Assembly: GCA_010093485.1 (NCBI GenBank)
Contig: MU001508.1
Span: forward strand, 1,254,051 to 1,318,050
Direction of reading: 5' to 3'
Origin: Karstenula rhodostoma CBS 690.94
Lineage: Eukaryota; Ascomycota; Dothideomycetes; Pleosporales; Didymosphaeriaceae
Length of the DNA stretch: 64,000 nucleotides
Part shown: positions 45,521 through 57,221 of the stretch, piece after piece
Position numbering within the stretch: position 1 is the first letter of the stretch
Layout: each line of letters opens with the position of its first letter
Notes under the pieces: model-generated
Database searches by the model: none
The model's input: the letters and a program-made list of their open reading frames with translations, nothing else
What the model was told of the DNA's origin: nothing
Translations under genes and position numbers: made by a program

Positions 45521-45846
45521 ATGTCTAACGTATTCAATACAGTCTGGAGCTGGGGTCGCGAACTTTTCGGGGGTAATGCCGCCCCCTCCCCCAACGCCGC
45601 CATCCCCCAGGTCAGATATCGTCATTATTGGGTATCCGGGCGAAATGCACAACGCCAACAGCAATGGGAGCAGATCCAGTCCAGCCACTCGTATACTATG
45701 CCATGCGAAGCAGGCGAGCTTATTATATGTTTGGCGGCCGCGAGATGGGATTTATGTACCCCAACGATATAGCCAACATGAATGGCCGCTGGACTGCCGA
45801 CGGATACAGTATGTACTTGGCCAAGCCCTACAGAATTAAGACCTAA
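45521..45846 (+). CDS. possible small gene, unknown function
   Basis: Joining 45521-45572 (MSNVFNTVWSWGRELFG) through donor G|GTAATG to acceptor CCAACAG at 45661, then 45662-45846, gives a 78-aa protein. The second exon reads YYAMRSRRAYYMFGGREMG, then YPNDIANMNG. The translation looks protein-like and ends in YRIKT. I do not recognise it. The intron (89 nt) also reads open in other frames, so this model is tentative. Confidence 0.35.
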
Positions 45847-46696
45847 TATTAGCTTCTAGATCGCAAATTCGCTATTGATCAAGCTTGCGCGCTAATCTAC
45901 TTGATTAACTATTACTTCTTGATTGTAAACTTGACGCGCCTTTTAAACAATATTAGCCGAGGTACCCTTAACTATAGAAAGGAGGCTAAGAGGCTCAGGA
46001 GCAAGGCGAAGAAATAGCACCACGCTATCTTAACTAAGTACGTTATAAGAGTTGTTAAAACCTTGAAGCTGGTTTTCTGGTTCGCTATTACAGCTTTTGC
46101 TAATAGCTTAAGCTTCATTCTCCCAATGGCCAAAAGCCTCCGACAGGGGCATTCCAACACGGCCAACCAGGATATCTGCACAATCACTCCCCAGGAACGT
46201 AAGGTCCTCTTGTAAAAATGGGGTGAGCGGACCTGTAGCTTGATGTGGGCACCCATTACCAAATATTAAGAGGTTGCGATTCATTGCATTCCGGTGCCGG
46301 TGCCACGTAGAACCAAGGGTGCACCAATACTAGCTTGGCTAGCGTCGCGCTAAGGAATGCAGATCGCCCCTTCCCTTCCAACGTCTGCACCAACTATCTC
46401 TCTCGACGACCCTTTGTTGCGCGCAGCTCGCAAATATCCATCGGTTTTTTCATTCGAATTACTCTCTCACTGCAATCCCATCCACCGCAGGCGCGAGTGC
46501 GAGCTGTGCAGCTCTCAGCTTATGACCAAATAAGCGTAGCGCGATTCAACACGTCAGTGTGTGACTAAGCCTGTGTGAAGCGGGTGAGCATACATATTAA
46601 CATGAATAGAAACTGTGAATGGTGATCTGACTTGCTGTTATTGCCCACCTGTATCGATCTTGTTTGGCTTAAAAATATAATCAGAATTGCGCAAGC
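45847..46696. other. AT-rich intergenic region, possible transposon relic
   Basis: 45850-46270 is AT-rich and reads in pieces of Lys/Arg/Ala-rich sequence (for example AKRLRSKAKK, TKYVIRVVKTLKLVFWF) with many stops. It could be a RIP-decayed retroelement, but no family motif is secure. The rest is promoter sequence. Confidence 0.3.
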
Positions 46697-48774
46697 ATGG
46701 ACGGTATGTTGCGTTATCCCATTACATAAAGACTGCACCCGGTCACATGTGCTCAATCAACTTACTCACCCTTCGATCGGACGTTCCTGCACTGAGACTG
46801 ACATTTGATTAAGGCGGTGTTCTTCTTGAGCCACCCCAAGGAGGAGCTAGCGATAAGGATAGCAAAAAACGCCCTCAACCAAATGATATTGAAGGCGACA
46901 TTGAACCGCGAACAGACACTAAGCAAGCCAAACCGCGCAATCGCACGCGACGTCCTCGAAAAGCGCTTAGCACGGGCGAGCTCCTCGAAGAAGCCACCAA
47001 AAAAGCTGGCTTGAACTCAGCAGAGCCATCAGATTCCAATCAGCCTGCAGAGGAAGAAGACGAAGAGCTGGTTCTTGATGACGATGACGATGAAGAAGAC
47101 GTAGACGAGAGAGAGAACGAAGATGGTGAAGACAGGCCCAAAGTACCAACGGCAAAAATGAAGAAGAGAATGGATACTATGGCAAAAATCGTGCAAAAAG
47201 AAGCTGGCCATGTTATTCTCACCCTGGAGCAACACGACCTTACCCCAACTCCCACCAAGGTGACTTGGGATCAGGAGGAAATTCAGCTCCTTTGTTCTTA
47301 CAACTGGCAGGGTGCAAATGACGGCACCAATACAATCTTCGTTCCAGGGGGCCCGGCCAAGTTCGTCCCGAAAACGAATTTGCCTTACGTCATAGAAGAA
47401 GACTCAGGTTTCCAAGCTGCTGATTACAACTACGTGCGAAAACCCTGGGATCCTTTCGCTCCGCTGTTCACTGCACTAGGCGTCATGAACCCTGGATATC
47501 AATTCTGGGACGTTGACGTTCTCGCTGACCGTAACAATCTCCGAATACTGTTGGAATTCTGTCAAGGGAAAGCAAATGGCCCACTTCGTTTAGACGTGCA
47601 TATGGTGTATAATACTCTGGTTTTTGTTCGCAAAGGCGAGAAGTTCTGGAGACGACAGTCCCATGGAATCGGAAATAACTTCGAGAAGAACTTCACACAG
47701 CCCGGAGATGACATGGAGGATGCAACGAGTCACTATAGAGCCATCCGATATCCCATGGGGCCCCTGGGGGTTGTTGTACGCTTTGAGGCCGATGCTTACT
47801 TCGAAGAGCCTGCCTCCGATAACCTTGATCCGACCGAGGCCGATGCCGTGACGGGCGCATTACTAGCCGAACGACCGCGCTACGACTTCAGGCCACCTGT
47901 TCGCTTTCTCCAAAAGGGCCACATTATACCAACAGCTCAGATGGCAGAGCTGAAGACGGTGACCCATAGGGAAGAAGGGACGTCCGCCGTCACATGTCAA
48001 GACCAGCTCTGGTTCGGTCGTACTACCCACCTGTTTACTGGCGTGTATAAGATGGAAGATGGAAAGGGAAAGGTCCTTCGCATCAAGTACGAGAACGCGA
48101 AAGAGAGGGTGGATAGATGGGAAGAGAAAAACCAAGATGCGTTGCGGAAGCTTGTGGATTTGCTCACCCGAATCCGCGCCGCATTGAAACAGCAAGAGGG
48201 ACCGGTGCGGGCCGGACTCCTCGTACGCGAAAGCAGAGACGGCCCACTAGTGTTAAGAACCATGTTAAGGAAGTCTCACATTATTGGTAGGGAGTTCTTC
48301 GCGACACACTGGGAGCGCAAACCTGCTGGTGCTCCCCGCGGTCACAACATGAGAGGTCGCTGGAGTACTAACAGGCCACATCAGGAAAGACCGCAGCATG
48401 GTTTACAAGGCTACCATCCGCAGTCAGGTGGTTACCGAAGTAACGAGCACCAGTCGCAGCCGGGAAGTTCCCGTGCAAATAATCCCCAGCATCCTCAGGA
48501 ATACGGACAGTATACTTGGCAACAGCAGGAACGCTATGGAGCGAATGAAAATCCACGCTACCAGGGATATAGGGGACATAATCCTCATCCTCATGAGCCA
48601 CGCGGAGGTTACAGAGGAAACAATTTTCCGCCTCAGAACGGGCCCGGAGGACGCTACGATCAGCAACAACCTCGAGGCGGGCGTGGAGGATGGAATGGAA
48701 ATCGTGGAGCAGGACCACCAGGAGGGTACACTGACGGTCGTGGCCGCGGTCGAGGTCGCGGTGCCTCACAATAA
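46697..48774 (+). CDS. conserved fungal RGG-tailed protein
   Basis: Exons 46697-46703 and 46814-48774 give 655 aa. The first exon is only seven bases (ATG GAC G). The N-terminal ~110 residues are charged, with an acidic run (EEEDEELVLDDDDDEEDVDE). The middle domain has SYNWQGANDGTNTIFVPGGP, DVLADRNNLRILLEF and MGPLGVVVRFEADAYFE, a pattern common in ascomycete proteins often mislabelled geranylgeranyl pyrophosphate synthetase. The C-terminal ~150 residues are Gly/Arg/Gln-rich (RGG, PRGGRGGWNGNRG), typical of RNA-binding or condensate-forming tails. The function is unknown; an RNA-related role is inferred. Confidence 0.85.
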
Positions 48775-49737
48775 ATACCCCGACCACGGACGTCTTCCTA
48801 GAGACTTCTGACCCTCCGATGATCTCGAACCATCGGTGCAGTGCTAAGCAAAACTTTTGCGAGTCAACGGCTTGCGCATTGCCTACCCGAGGGCAACGAG
48901 CTCCCCTCAAATTCTCGACATAGCGCTCTACCATTTGACGGGGTAACAAAATGATGCGCATTCCGGGCATTTGCAAGGGACACAGCTGAGGGCGGGCAGA
49001 AGGACCATCGCTTTTACTGTGCATCGTCCCAAGTTTGAGTATACTGACCGTGTTGCTCTAGAGGTAGTATTACGGTGCCCATATTGTTAGATTGGTACTG
49101 GAGAACCAATCTCGCATCGGTCCGCCAACTAGGACACGATGCCACGCGAATCCTATTCCGATGGAAGATGAAAAAATCCGAGCAGCCTGTTGCTCAGACT
49201 CTAGGTATTTCCGCCGATTCTGTTCACGCATGTGGGGATCCTGGGGTCGTGGAAGACAATAGGGAGGCGCCTGTGGGTGCCCGTAAGGCACCCGCGAGAA
49301 GAGGGAGTGTTGGGGTGATCTTGTTCACGCACCCTTCGGGTAAAACTTTACTTTGAGATTAATAGCAATGTCATCTTCCACTATCAAGATCATCGGCCTA
49401 GTCGTTCCGATCAGTGTTAACCATTTCCTTCGGCAGTTGATAATGACTACCATCGAAGCGATCAACGTGAGGGGCGTTTAATTACTTCGCTTTACCCATT
49501 GGTGCCGCCAAGAGTCCGCAGGCCCGGCACACTGGCCGCCACATGGCGTCGTTATTGAACCTTCAGCGGAAGCAATATATGCCACCTCAAGCCGCACAGG
49601 AAGCGAGACATGGCAGATCCGAAGGAGTGTTGTTGGGAGCAGCTTTGAGAGACAAAAGGGGACCAGCTATTCAACGCTGTGGCATTGATCCTAGAACACC
49701 CATCTCATCACAAATACGACAACACATATCGCCGACT
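48775..49737. other. intergenic, holds an introner-like copy
   Basis: Non-coding apart from the repeat at 48837-48950. The short frames at 49075-49356 are unsupported. Confidence 0.45.
48837..48950 (-). repeat. introner-like element, copy A
   Basis: On the minus strand it begins GTTACC and ends TTAG. It aligns along its length with the monooxygenase intron (copy B), sharing an exact 13-mer gcattgcctaccc (48876-48888), tagcgct, and near-identical tcgacNtagcgct and cgagtcaNcggc-like blocks. It lies in a 3' flank, not inside a gene I can support. Confidence 0.6.
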
Positions 49738-51053
49738 ATGTTCTGGCAAAGCGTTGCCCTCTCTGCAATTTTTGTGCGCGATGCGTCAGCAGTGCCTCAG
49801 GCTGGTGGCGGGAATTCTGGCTCTGCGGATTTTCTACGCTTCGGATGCTCGCAACTCGTCGTAGAAAGGACGGACCCTCTGGTAAATCCCGGGCTGTTGC
49901 CGTCTCCCCATATGCATCAAGTCGTTGGAGGGAACAGCTTCAACATCACAATGGATCCTGAGAGCATCGATCCACCAAAGCAATCCAGCTGTACGAGCTG
50001 TAGTTACACTGAAGACACGAGCAACTATTGGACGGCATCGATCTACTTCAGGTCACCAGAGAACGGCACTTACAAACGGGTCCCTCAGATGGCGAACGGC
50101 AGACTTAACAATACCTTACTCGAGCAAGATGGAGGACTTACAATCTACTATATGCGCCCATTCTCAGGCACGAAGACAATGAAGATGACTGCTATGAGGC
50201 CGGTGAGTTTAATATTGGTATTTCCGTGCGTCAGAGGCTAATAAATTCCAGGGCTTCCGTATGCTTGCTGGAGATCCCACGCTCCGGTCAAAGAGCAACA
50301 AGTATCCCGGAATCTGCCACCGCTGTCTCGCAAAAGGCGATCGCGTGTCAGGCGGCTCAGGTGCCCCTTGTGACAGCAAAGACACCGCCGAATTTCCAAA
50401 CAAACCTTGTCCGGGAGGCATCCGTGCTACAGTGATTTTCCCTTCATGTTGGGACGGGAAGAACGTTGACAGCCCCGTACGTAACATAGCTATTGCTACT
50501 TGTAGGATAAACACTGATACAAAGCTTGCGTGCCTAGGATCACAGAAGCCACGTTGCTTACGCGCCGGGAAACAGTGCGCTGGCAGGCGACAAGTGCCCG
50601 TCTACACACCCTGTCAGGATTCCTCAGGTGATGTATGAGATCATGTATGATACGAGTGGGGCGATGAGCGACCCGAAGTATTTCCAGAATGGCAATCAAC
50701 CCCTTGTCTACAGTTTCGGCGACCCGTAGGTACCTAGCCCCCCGTGTACGTTTTATGTCTCACGTCAATTCAGGACCGGATACGGTGCACACGGCGACTA
50801 CCTCTTCGGTTGGAAGGATGACGCACTCCAGCGGGCAATAGACAACTTAGGAAAGGGCTGTGCCAGCGAGGACTGCACTAAGATCTTGAAGATCCAGGCT
50901 GGCAAGGATGCTATTGCTTGTACGAAGGCGCAGCAGGCCAAAGAAGATGTGGGTAACAGCAACTGTATGTGGTTTCCCTACGCTGTGATTGCACTGTGAC
51001 TGACTGTCGGTTCAGGGCTTACTGAGATTCCTGGGAATGTTGTTGTTCAATAA
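49738..51053 (+). CDS. secreted DUF1996 protein
   Basis: Exons 49738-50202, 50252-50476, 50538-50725, 50774-50964 and 51016-51053 give 368 aa. A signal peptide (MFWQSVALSAIFVRDASA) precedes a DUF1996 domain: FGCSQLVVERTDPLVNPG, HMHQVVGGNSFN, CSYTEDTSNYWTASIYF, RVSGGSG, PSCWDGKNVDSPDHRSHVAY and CPSTHPVRIPQ. The His-x-His and Cys pairs are as expected. DUF1996 proteins are abundant secreted fungal proteins of unproven function, often near cell-wall or biomass-degrading genes. Four introns of 48-61 nt have standard sites; each unspliced reading meets a stop or loses the domain. Confidence 0.9.
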
Positions 51054-51246
51054 GAACAGCTGGTTAAGGGCGAGAAGAATGTGCTCACGAAGGTGATGAT
51101 ATTACACATATCACGATGAGGCCGTACGGGTTGCCTATAATACCAAGCGTTGTTATGAAAAGCACTTGCTCAACCGTGAAGCTTACAGTTTAGAGGCGGA
51201 AGTCTGCTATATTACTTCTATACACCTTGGCTAACTATCTGTGTGC

Positions 51247-51987
51247 TCAAGATTCTTCCCAAACAACACCAAGTGATGCTGTCAGAGTCTTGCGCCACTC
51301 CTCTTGTACGGTTGGCCTCCAATGGCCTATAATACGTCTTTTTCCCTGGGCAGCTTCCTTGGCCTTCTCTGGTCCCATACTCTTGAACAACCTTTCCATA
51401 CGCTGCCGCTGAGCGTCTCCCTGCTTACCAGGCATCACGTAGCGGAATTTGCTCTATGCTTTATAAGTCAAGTTTCTGCTTTGACTGCTGGATCGTCTTA
51501 CCTGGCCCATATTCTGCTGACGCAGCTCAAACACCCATGTCGTTGGTATGTCGGTAAGCTCTGGGAATCCTGCAAAATACTCCGACTTATATCCATCATA
51601 GATCCGTTTTGCGTGTTCGTAATTTTTCCGTACCACGCTTACGTTCACACCTTGTTGTTTCAAGCTGCGATATTGGTTTGCCAGGGCTTCTTCGAAATTC
51701 AACAATATGCGCGTTTCGTCTAGATGCTGTGAGGGGAAGCGATCGAAAGGCGTCACAATGACCAGAGTAAGATCTGGCTTCGCTTCCAGGGATATCGTTT
51801 CCAGCCACTTTGTTGGGTCGTGAACGTTTCTGTGGTGAACGCGGGCGTTCCCTTTCCATTTATAATCGGCGGTTGGCGCACCGTTATCGTCCAAGTCGGG
51901 ATCCCAATCATCATCCTCAGGGCCGCATAACCGGAAGCCCGCCCGCTCAGGAAAGCACTCGCATATATCTAAATCTATTATTATAGT
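51247..51987 (-). pseudogene. 5'-truncated gene of unknown family
   Basis: An open frame runs from 51987 (no ATG at its start) to the TAA-bounded end at 51247, with a 48-nt intron at 51501-51454. It reads CECFPERAGFRLCGPEDDD, DYKWKGNARVHHRNVHD, LTLVIVTPFDRFPSQH, KSEYFAGFPELTDIPTT, WVFELRQQNMGQSKFRYVMP and WRPTVQEEWRKTL. It looks like the C-terminal two thirds of a real protein. The 5' part is replaced by an AT-rich patch (51965-52080) next to the monooxygenase stop codon. The family is not recognised. Confidence 0.55.
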
Positions 51988-52080
51988 TTACTAATAGTAC
52001 TATATTAATCTCTTTACTATAATATTTATACTATAACTACTAGTAACTGTAACGTAACTGTAGTGGGGTTAAACTAGCTA
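51965..52080. other. AT-rich patch at a gene truncation
   Basis: About 115 bases of near-pure A/T (ttattatag, actatattaatc, ataatatttatac), in sharp contrast to both neighbours. It separates the truncated gene from the monooxygenase stop codon at 52078-52080. Confidence 0.7.
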
Positions 52081-53871
52081 TAATACTGATTGTTGGGAGC
52101 GCTGCACTCGTGTCTCCTTCTCCACAACAAACCCATCCCAGTTCGGAATCGCGTCCCTGCACGACTTCTCATACTGGACCAAGCCCTTTAGGTAATTCAA
52201 CATCTCCCTCTTCTTCCCCGGAATATTTGCACCCATATACCAACTGTTCGCATCCTCGAGCAACGTCGTCTTGCTTGTTGCCGCAATATCGTCTGCCCAC
52301 GCTTGTGCCGCTTCAGGCGTGGCGTCGAGGTACTTGATATTCTCGTCTCGCGCCTTCTTGATCATGTCCACGATTACGTCGACCTGGACTTCGACTATTG
52401 TTGGTCCGTTGCCCAGGGCGGTTGGTGCTGTGGGGCTGTCAGCTACAGTACGAAGACAAAAGTTTGAGTGTCAGCGGCCTATGCATTGCCTACCCTGGGG
52501 TAAAGCAATGCACTTGGAATTTCGACCTAGCGCTGTACCTTGACATGCTGTGTGTAGAGGGGACTTACCTTGAGGTCCATATACCATCCACATATTAGGA
52601 TGGTGAGGGGCAGTTAGCCCGAGATGCGTTTGAACGCCATCCTTCCACCGCTCCATCAAACCCTTCCCATCGGTGCCTTCGAGGCCCATCGTGGAGAATG
52701 CGCCTGTGTAGTTATCAAAGCCCGTTGCCAACACGATAATGTCAACCGGTATATCTTCACCTCCAACTCTTAGGCCTTCTGTGGTGAACGAATCAATGGG
52801 CGTGACTTTCAGATCTACGACTCGCACATGATCTTTATCACACATCTCGTAGTAATCCTGCTCAAGGCTACACCGTTTCGCCATGAAATGGTTCGGTGGC
52901 TCCAGAGGCGCAAGGATATCTCGCTTCACTGGATCCTGCATTCGAGCACGCGTTTTTTTGACCCAGTAGTCATATATAATGCGGTTGTCCGTGCGATCAA
53001 ACAACATAGCTATAAAGTTTCCAACCCCAAAGTTGAAGCCGCCTCGTTGGTATTGTTCTTCGAAAAACTTCTCTCTATCCTCTACCGATAGCTGTCGTGG
53101 CGATGGAGCAGGTGTCGGATTGTATGGATATCCGCCATACGAACTGCGGGCGGCAGTCTTCAACATGCCATTTAGAAATCCCTTGAAGGAATCCTGCTCC
53201 TCCCAAGACAGCTTCCGTTGCTTCATTGGCAAAGCGATGTTGGGCGTGCGGATGAGCGTAACAAGCTCTTTGGCTTCCTTGGACAGTTCCTGCACGATTT
53301 GGATGGCTGTTGAACCGCTACCGATGATTGCGACCCGCTTGCCATGCGCACTCATGCCTCCTTTCGGCCACTTGCTAGAGTGTATTAGCTTTCCGGTGTA
53401 CTGGTCGAGGCCCTCCCAATTTGGTACAGATTGCTTGTAAGTCGAGCCCGTACACAGCAAAAGCTGCTTGCAGGTTGCAACATGGCCTTGTTCAGTATGC
53501 ACTGTCCAGCGGCCTATCTCGGTGTTGAAGGTGGCATTATCCACCAGTGCATTGTACGTGGCGTCCTTGCTAACATCGAGGAACTTGTCGACATGGTCGA
53601 AGTATGCCTGCAGCTCTTGCCAGTCGGGGAAGCGTTCCTTCCAGATCCATGTCTTGTACACTTCCGGGATCGATAACTGGTAGAAGGGAAACTCTGAGTC
53701 GACTCGAGCTCCGGGATAGGTGTTGTTACTCCAGACACCACCTAGTCGATGGGTGCCTTCGAAAAGATGGATCTTGAACCCCTCGGCTCGTAACCGCCAT
53801 ACCGCATACACGCCGCCGAAACCTCCGCCAACAACGAGGACGTCGACATTAACTTGCTTTTTGGCCACCAT
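52078..53871 (-). CDS. Baeyer-Villiger-type flavin monooxygenase
   Basis: Exons 53871-52569 and 52442-52078 give 555 aa. FAD-binding VVGGGFGGVYAVWRL lies at about residues 10-26, followed by the LGGVWSNNTYPGARVDSE region. The NADPH-binding site is VAIIGSGSTAIQIVQE. VIVLATGFDNYTGAF and NSWYMGANIPGKKREML are typical of the Baeyer-Villiger/cyclohexanone-monooxygenase-like group. The strict Baeyer-Villiger fingerprint FxGxxxHxxxW is seen only loosely, as YTGKLIHSSKW, which retains the G, H and W. The enzyme probably inserts oxygen into a ketone. Its single 126-nt intron is the introner-like copy B. The ATG at 53871 begins just before the FAD strand. Confidence 0.9.
52443..52568 (-). repeat. introner-like element, copy B (monooxygenase intron)
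   Basis: GTAAGT...GTAG intron, twice as long as most introns here. It has a strong stem-loop at 52483-52511: GCATTGC pairs with GCAATGC and TACCC with GGGTA around a TG loop. It aligns along its length with copy A at 48837-48950. Confidence 0.6.
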
Positions 53872-55611
53872 ATTGCTTCGTCTGGTGAAGAGTTGCGTTT
53901 TGGCAAAACCAGTATCGAAGCAACCTGCAATATATACCCTGGTGCCCCGCAGGCACCTTTGTAAACATGCCAATCTCGACGTACTGAGGTCAGTACTGAA
54001 GTTCAGCCGTGTAACAGTTCCAAGCTGCCAAGTACCATAGACCTTTTGCTGTTACCGGTTGAGCTAAGGAGAAGCGATCTAATTAGAAGACAACACGGAT
54101 CGTAAAGTGGGGTAAGAAGAAGGAACTCCTGACGAAGTCAACCGGTAACGGCAAATGTCTACGGTGTTGACGGTATGAGGCACACCGCCGCCTTTCACTA
54201 GCATTCCTTCCTGGGTTAGATTAGTTCCTATCCCATAAGCACTACTGTAGGTTGTAGGGTCCGCAGTTTGAAAACGCTCACACCACATTTTACTACACTT
54301 GGCAATTGAGATAGATCCTGGATGATGTCTCGTACCGGACAGGAGGACAAAGCTGTCGCTCGAGGGTGTCGTGCATCGGGTAGTCGGCTGCGAAGCATTC
54401 GTACGAGTACGAGGTCATTGCACTAAAACAGGATTAGTCGCACTTACACGACTTCTGCGAGTTGCGAGTAGCGATTCGTAACGACAACACCATAGTCACA
54501 TGCTTAGTCGCAATAGCGCAGAAGCAGCACGCGCATGTCGATGCAAGGTTTGATACTTGCGAGCTTGCTACATTGAAATGGCCCTCTCGCAACCGTCGAT
54601 TGGGTGTGGTTCCCATAGCAGGAGCATAGCATGGCACGGATTTGGCCAGTGCTGCCATTGACAAGAGAAGACCTAACACTCCACCTAACAACTACTGATA
54701 CAGCTTGTTAGCGATATGAGAGCGCTCATTATGGCCTTTGGATTGCTGCCACAGGTGTCGATCGGATCGGGGTGTAGGACCGACTGTGCCTGTGGTAAAG
54801 CGAATTCAAGACACGACCACTTACGAACTATCAGAGCATTCTCAGCGCGAAGTCAAACAGTCCAGGCCCTCGACCGACTCTCTGGTTGAGCCTCCACAAT
54901 AGCTCCCGCGCGCGATGCTGGTCGGGGAGCTCGAGTGGGACGCGGAAGCCATTCCAGCTCCCGCTGGCGCTGCTCATCCACCCATCTTCCATCGCCAAGG
55001 CTGGCTCCAGATCCTGCCAAACAGTCAACAAGTCGCGTACCTGAATGGCGCGTCTCAAAACCATAGTTCCCATCGGGCAAGGTTTGGTCGCGTTGTAGCC
55101 GCCGCGATGCGTCTGTGCCACGGACGCTTGCACTCGGCTATTCGGAGAATTTCGGTCGCAGTGCGGTCCTCGTCCCTTATTGGCCAGCACAGCGACTACT
55201 CGAGCTCAGGCATGAAACAGAGACAACCAGACAGACGGCTGACAGGAATAGCATCGATTCAGCCATCTGGATTCTAGAGCGATACCTTTTGAGCACAGAG
55301 GTTTGTTGCGTTGCATATAAGATGCGTTGGACGCCAGCGAAGAAGGGCCATCAACCACTTCAGCAAACAACTCATCACAGCTACTCTTGACGAGTTTCCT
55401 TTTTCTCTTTTTCCTTGAGTTCATTTCTTGTCTCATTTGTCCATCTCTCAGTCATCGTTGCGTTCTTTCGAAAAGTCATCGGCCAACACGCACTCACTCC
55501 TCTGCTGGCAGATTTCGCTCCGTTCATTGCAGCATAAGAGCACTTCTCAATCTTGAGCACCTTCTCTACCAGCAATCCACCAGTCTTTCAGCGACTACCA
55601 CATCAGCCAAT
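53872..55611. other. intergenic, one tentative small gene
   Basis: Apart from the tentative small secreted frame at 54434-54691, frames here (for example 54831-55190 minus) show no recognisable product. 55390-55610 is CT-rich and is the leader of the MARVEL gene. Confidence 0.45.
54434..54691 (-). CDS. possible small secreted cysteine-rich protein
   Basis: An 85-codon frame begins with a convincing signal-peptide-like segment (MLGGVLGLLLSMAALAKSV). The mature part carries seven Cys, including the run TCACCFC and the ending SCKCD. This size and composition fit a small secreted protein, but no homologue is recognised and the frame could be chance. Confidence 0.3.
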   Translation of the reverse strand: MLGGVLGLLLSMAALAKSVPCYAPAMGTTPNRRLREGHFNVASSQVSNLASTCACCFCAIATKHVTMVLSLRIATRNSQKSCKCD

Positions 55612-56316
55612 ATGCCTGTCCCCAGCTATGGCGCCATGCCCCTGAGCAAGACCTTCCTGCTCGTGCGCATCATGCAGGTCATCTCCATGGTCGTTATCAT
55701 CGGCATAACCTCCAACTTCATCGGCAACATCGTCAACCTGGGCGTGGAGCCGCCTAAGGAATTCGTAGGAACTATTATCATCGTAAGCTGGCCCAGGCTA
55801 CTTCGACTGCACTCATCTAGTTAACTCTTCACTAGACCTGCATCGCAGCCCTCTACATCCTCGTCAGCGTGGCCTACTACTGGTCCGATGCCAACCTTGG
55901 TCTGCTTGTCATGGCAGGCGCAGACTCGCTTCTACTCATCGCTTTCATCGTGGTTGCCGTGACGGTCGGCAAGCCCGTGAGCTACCTGAACTGCTATGTC
56001 ATCGGCAAGACGAGCACCGAGGTGGATGCGGCGTACGCCTATGCCTTCACCACGTCGGTCAAGAACAACTTGAACCAGATGGGTGACAAGCTGAGCCTGA
56101 GCCACTGGGCGGGCGTGACCAGGAGCAACTGCTTCCAGGCGAAGGCGGTGTGGGGTTTGGCGATTGCTATGTGGTGAGTAGTATTTCAATGTCGGTACGT
56201 GGGTCGGCTGGCTAACAAGCAACAGCATTCTTTTCACCACTTCTTGCGCGGTTCTGCCCACGCTTTGGTACAAGAACAAGAAGGCGACTGCGGTCCCCAA
56301 GTCTGTTGAGGCCTAG
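55612..56316 (+). CDS. MARVEL-domain membrane protein
   Basis: Exons 55612-55782, 55836-56173 and 56226-56316 give 199 aa with four membrane helices: FLLVRIMQVISMVVIIGI, the segment around ITCIAALYILVSVAYYW, LLVMAGADSLLLIAFIVVAV and CILFTTSCAVLPTLW. A loop with conserved Cys lies between helices 3 and 4. This is the MARVEL fold (Nce102/Fhn1-like tetraspan proteins linked to membrane domains and non-classical secretion). Leader at 55390-55610 is CT-rich. Confidence 0.85.
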
Positions 56317-57221
56317 TGCCATGGATCGCAGACATGCATGTGCAGTGGTGAGAAGCCGTGGACGGGATTCCGAAGGACTGGCCGGCATTTAGCTCGCGAG
56401 CGCAACCAATCTGCCAAGTACGGTGTTCGGCCAACAATTACATTCACTACAAAAAAAGAAGAAGAAGATAATGCATTGAGGCGGAGTTCTTTCGGGGCGT
56501 TGGCGTCTTTCTGGTCTGGGCATTGAGTGTCCCTAATCTTAATGATCTTCAATCAATAAAACGAATTTTCTGCACCTGCAGCCGTTCTCGGGAGGTTTGC
56601 GTGATGTCGGCGAGTGTGTTCTATGCAAGACTTGCGCAAGGCGGCAGCTCCCGACGCAGAAGTCCGAGGTTTGAGCTGATAGCAGGGTTCAGCGGTGGGG
56701 CCGGAAAGCCTCGAAGTCGACTGCCGCGAACGGAATGAGTGAATTGCAGCAGCAGATGCAGCGTGGGTGTTATTATTGTGTAAGAGAGTGATGGATGAGG
56801 GTGCCGAGACGCACGACGCCGCCGGCGGGTTGGTCATTCGCTGTCGTGTGCAACCTTGGATATGTATGGCGCTGGTATTTTTCTCTCCCGGGCCACAGCC
56901 TCGTGACCGTGCAAATCGCGGGGAACGGGCCAAAGCTCCCTGAAGCCAGGCCTCAACATCGCTCCCCCGCCCGTCTCAAATTCGCCCATCATGCGCAGAC
57001 ACTACAAGTACCACACGCCGCCCGCCTCTCTAGGCTTCCCGTCCTCCAGTCACCCGCCGCGCTGACTCGCGTTCGCAATCGAGCGCCTTCTGCCCGACGT
57101 CATCATCACCGATACCCCGATACGCAACGACCGCGTCCCCCAGAGCTTCCACAGACACCACCGGCTGCCGGTTTAGCGCGAGACCATCACGGCACAAAGG
57201 CGCGAAGCATAGCTGTACACC
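56317..57221. other. intergenic, promoter of the MFS gene
   Basis: Frames here are unsupported. The region 56900-57220 is C-rich and serves as leader for the MFS transporter gene. Confidence 0.5.

Noticed and set aside
30429..54000. possible secondary-metabolite cluster (acyl-CoA ligase, monooxygenase, Zn2Cys6 regulator, RTA1)
   Set aside because: The enzymes are spread over 20 kb among housekeeping-type genes and no PKS, NRPS or terpene synthase is present.
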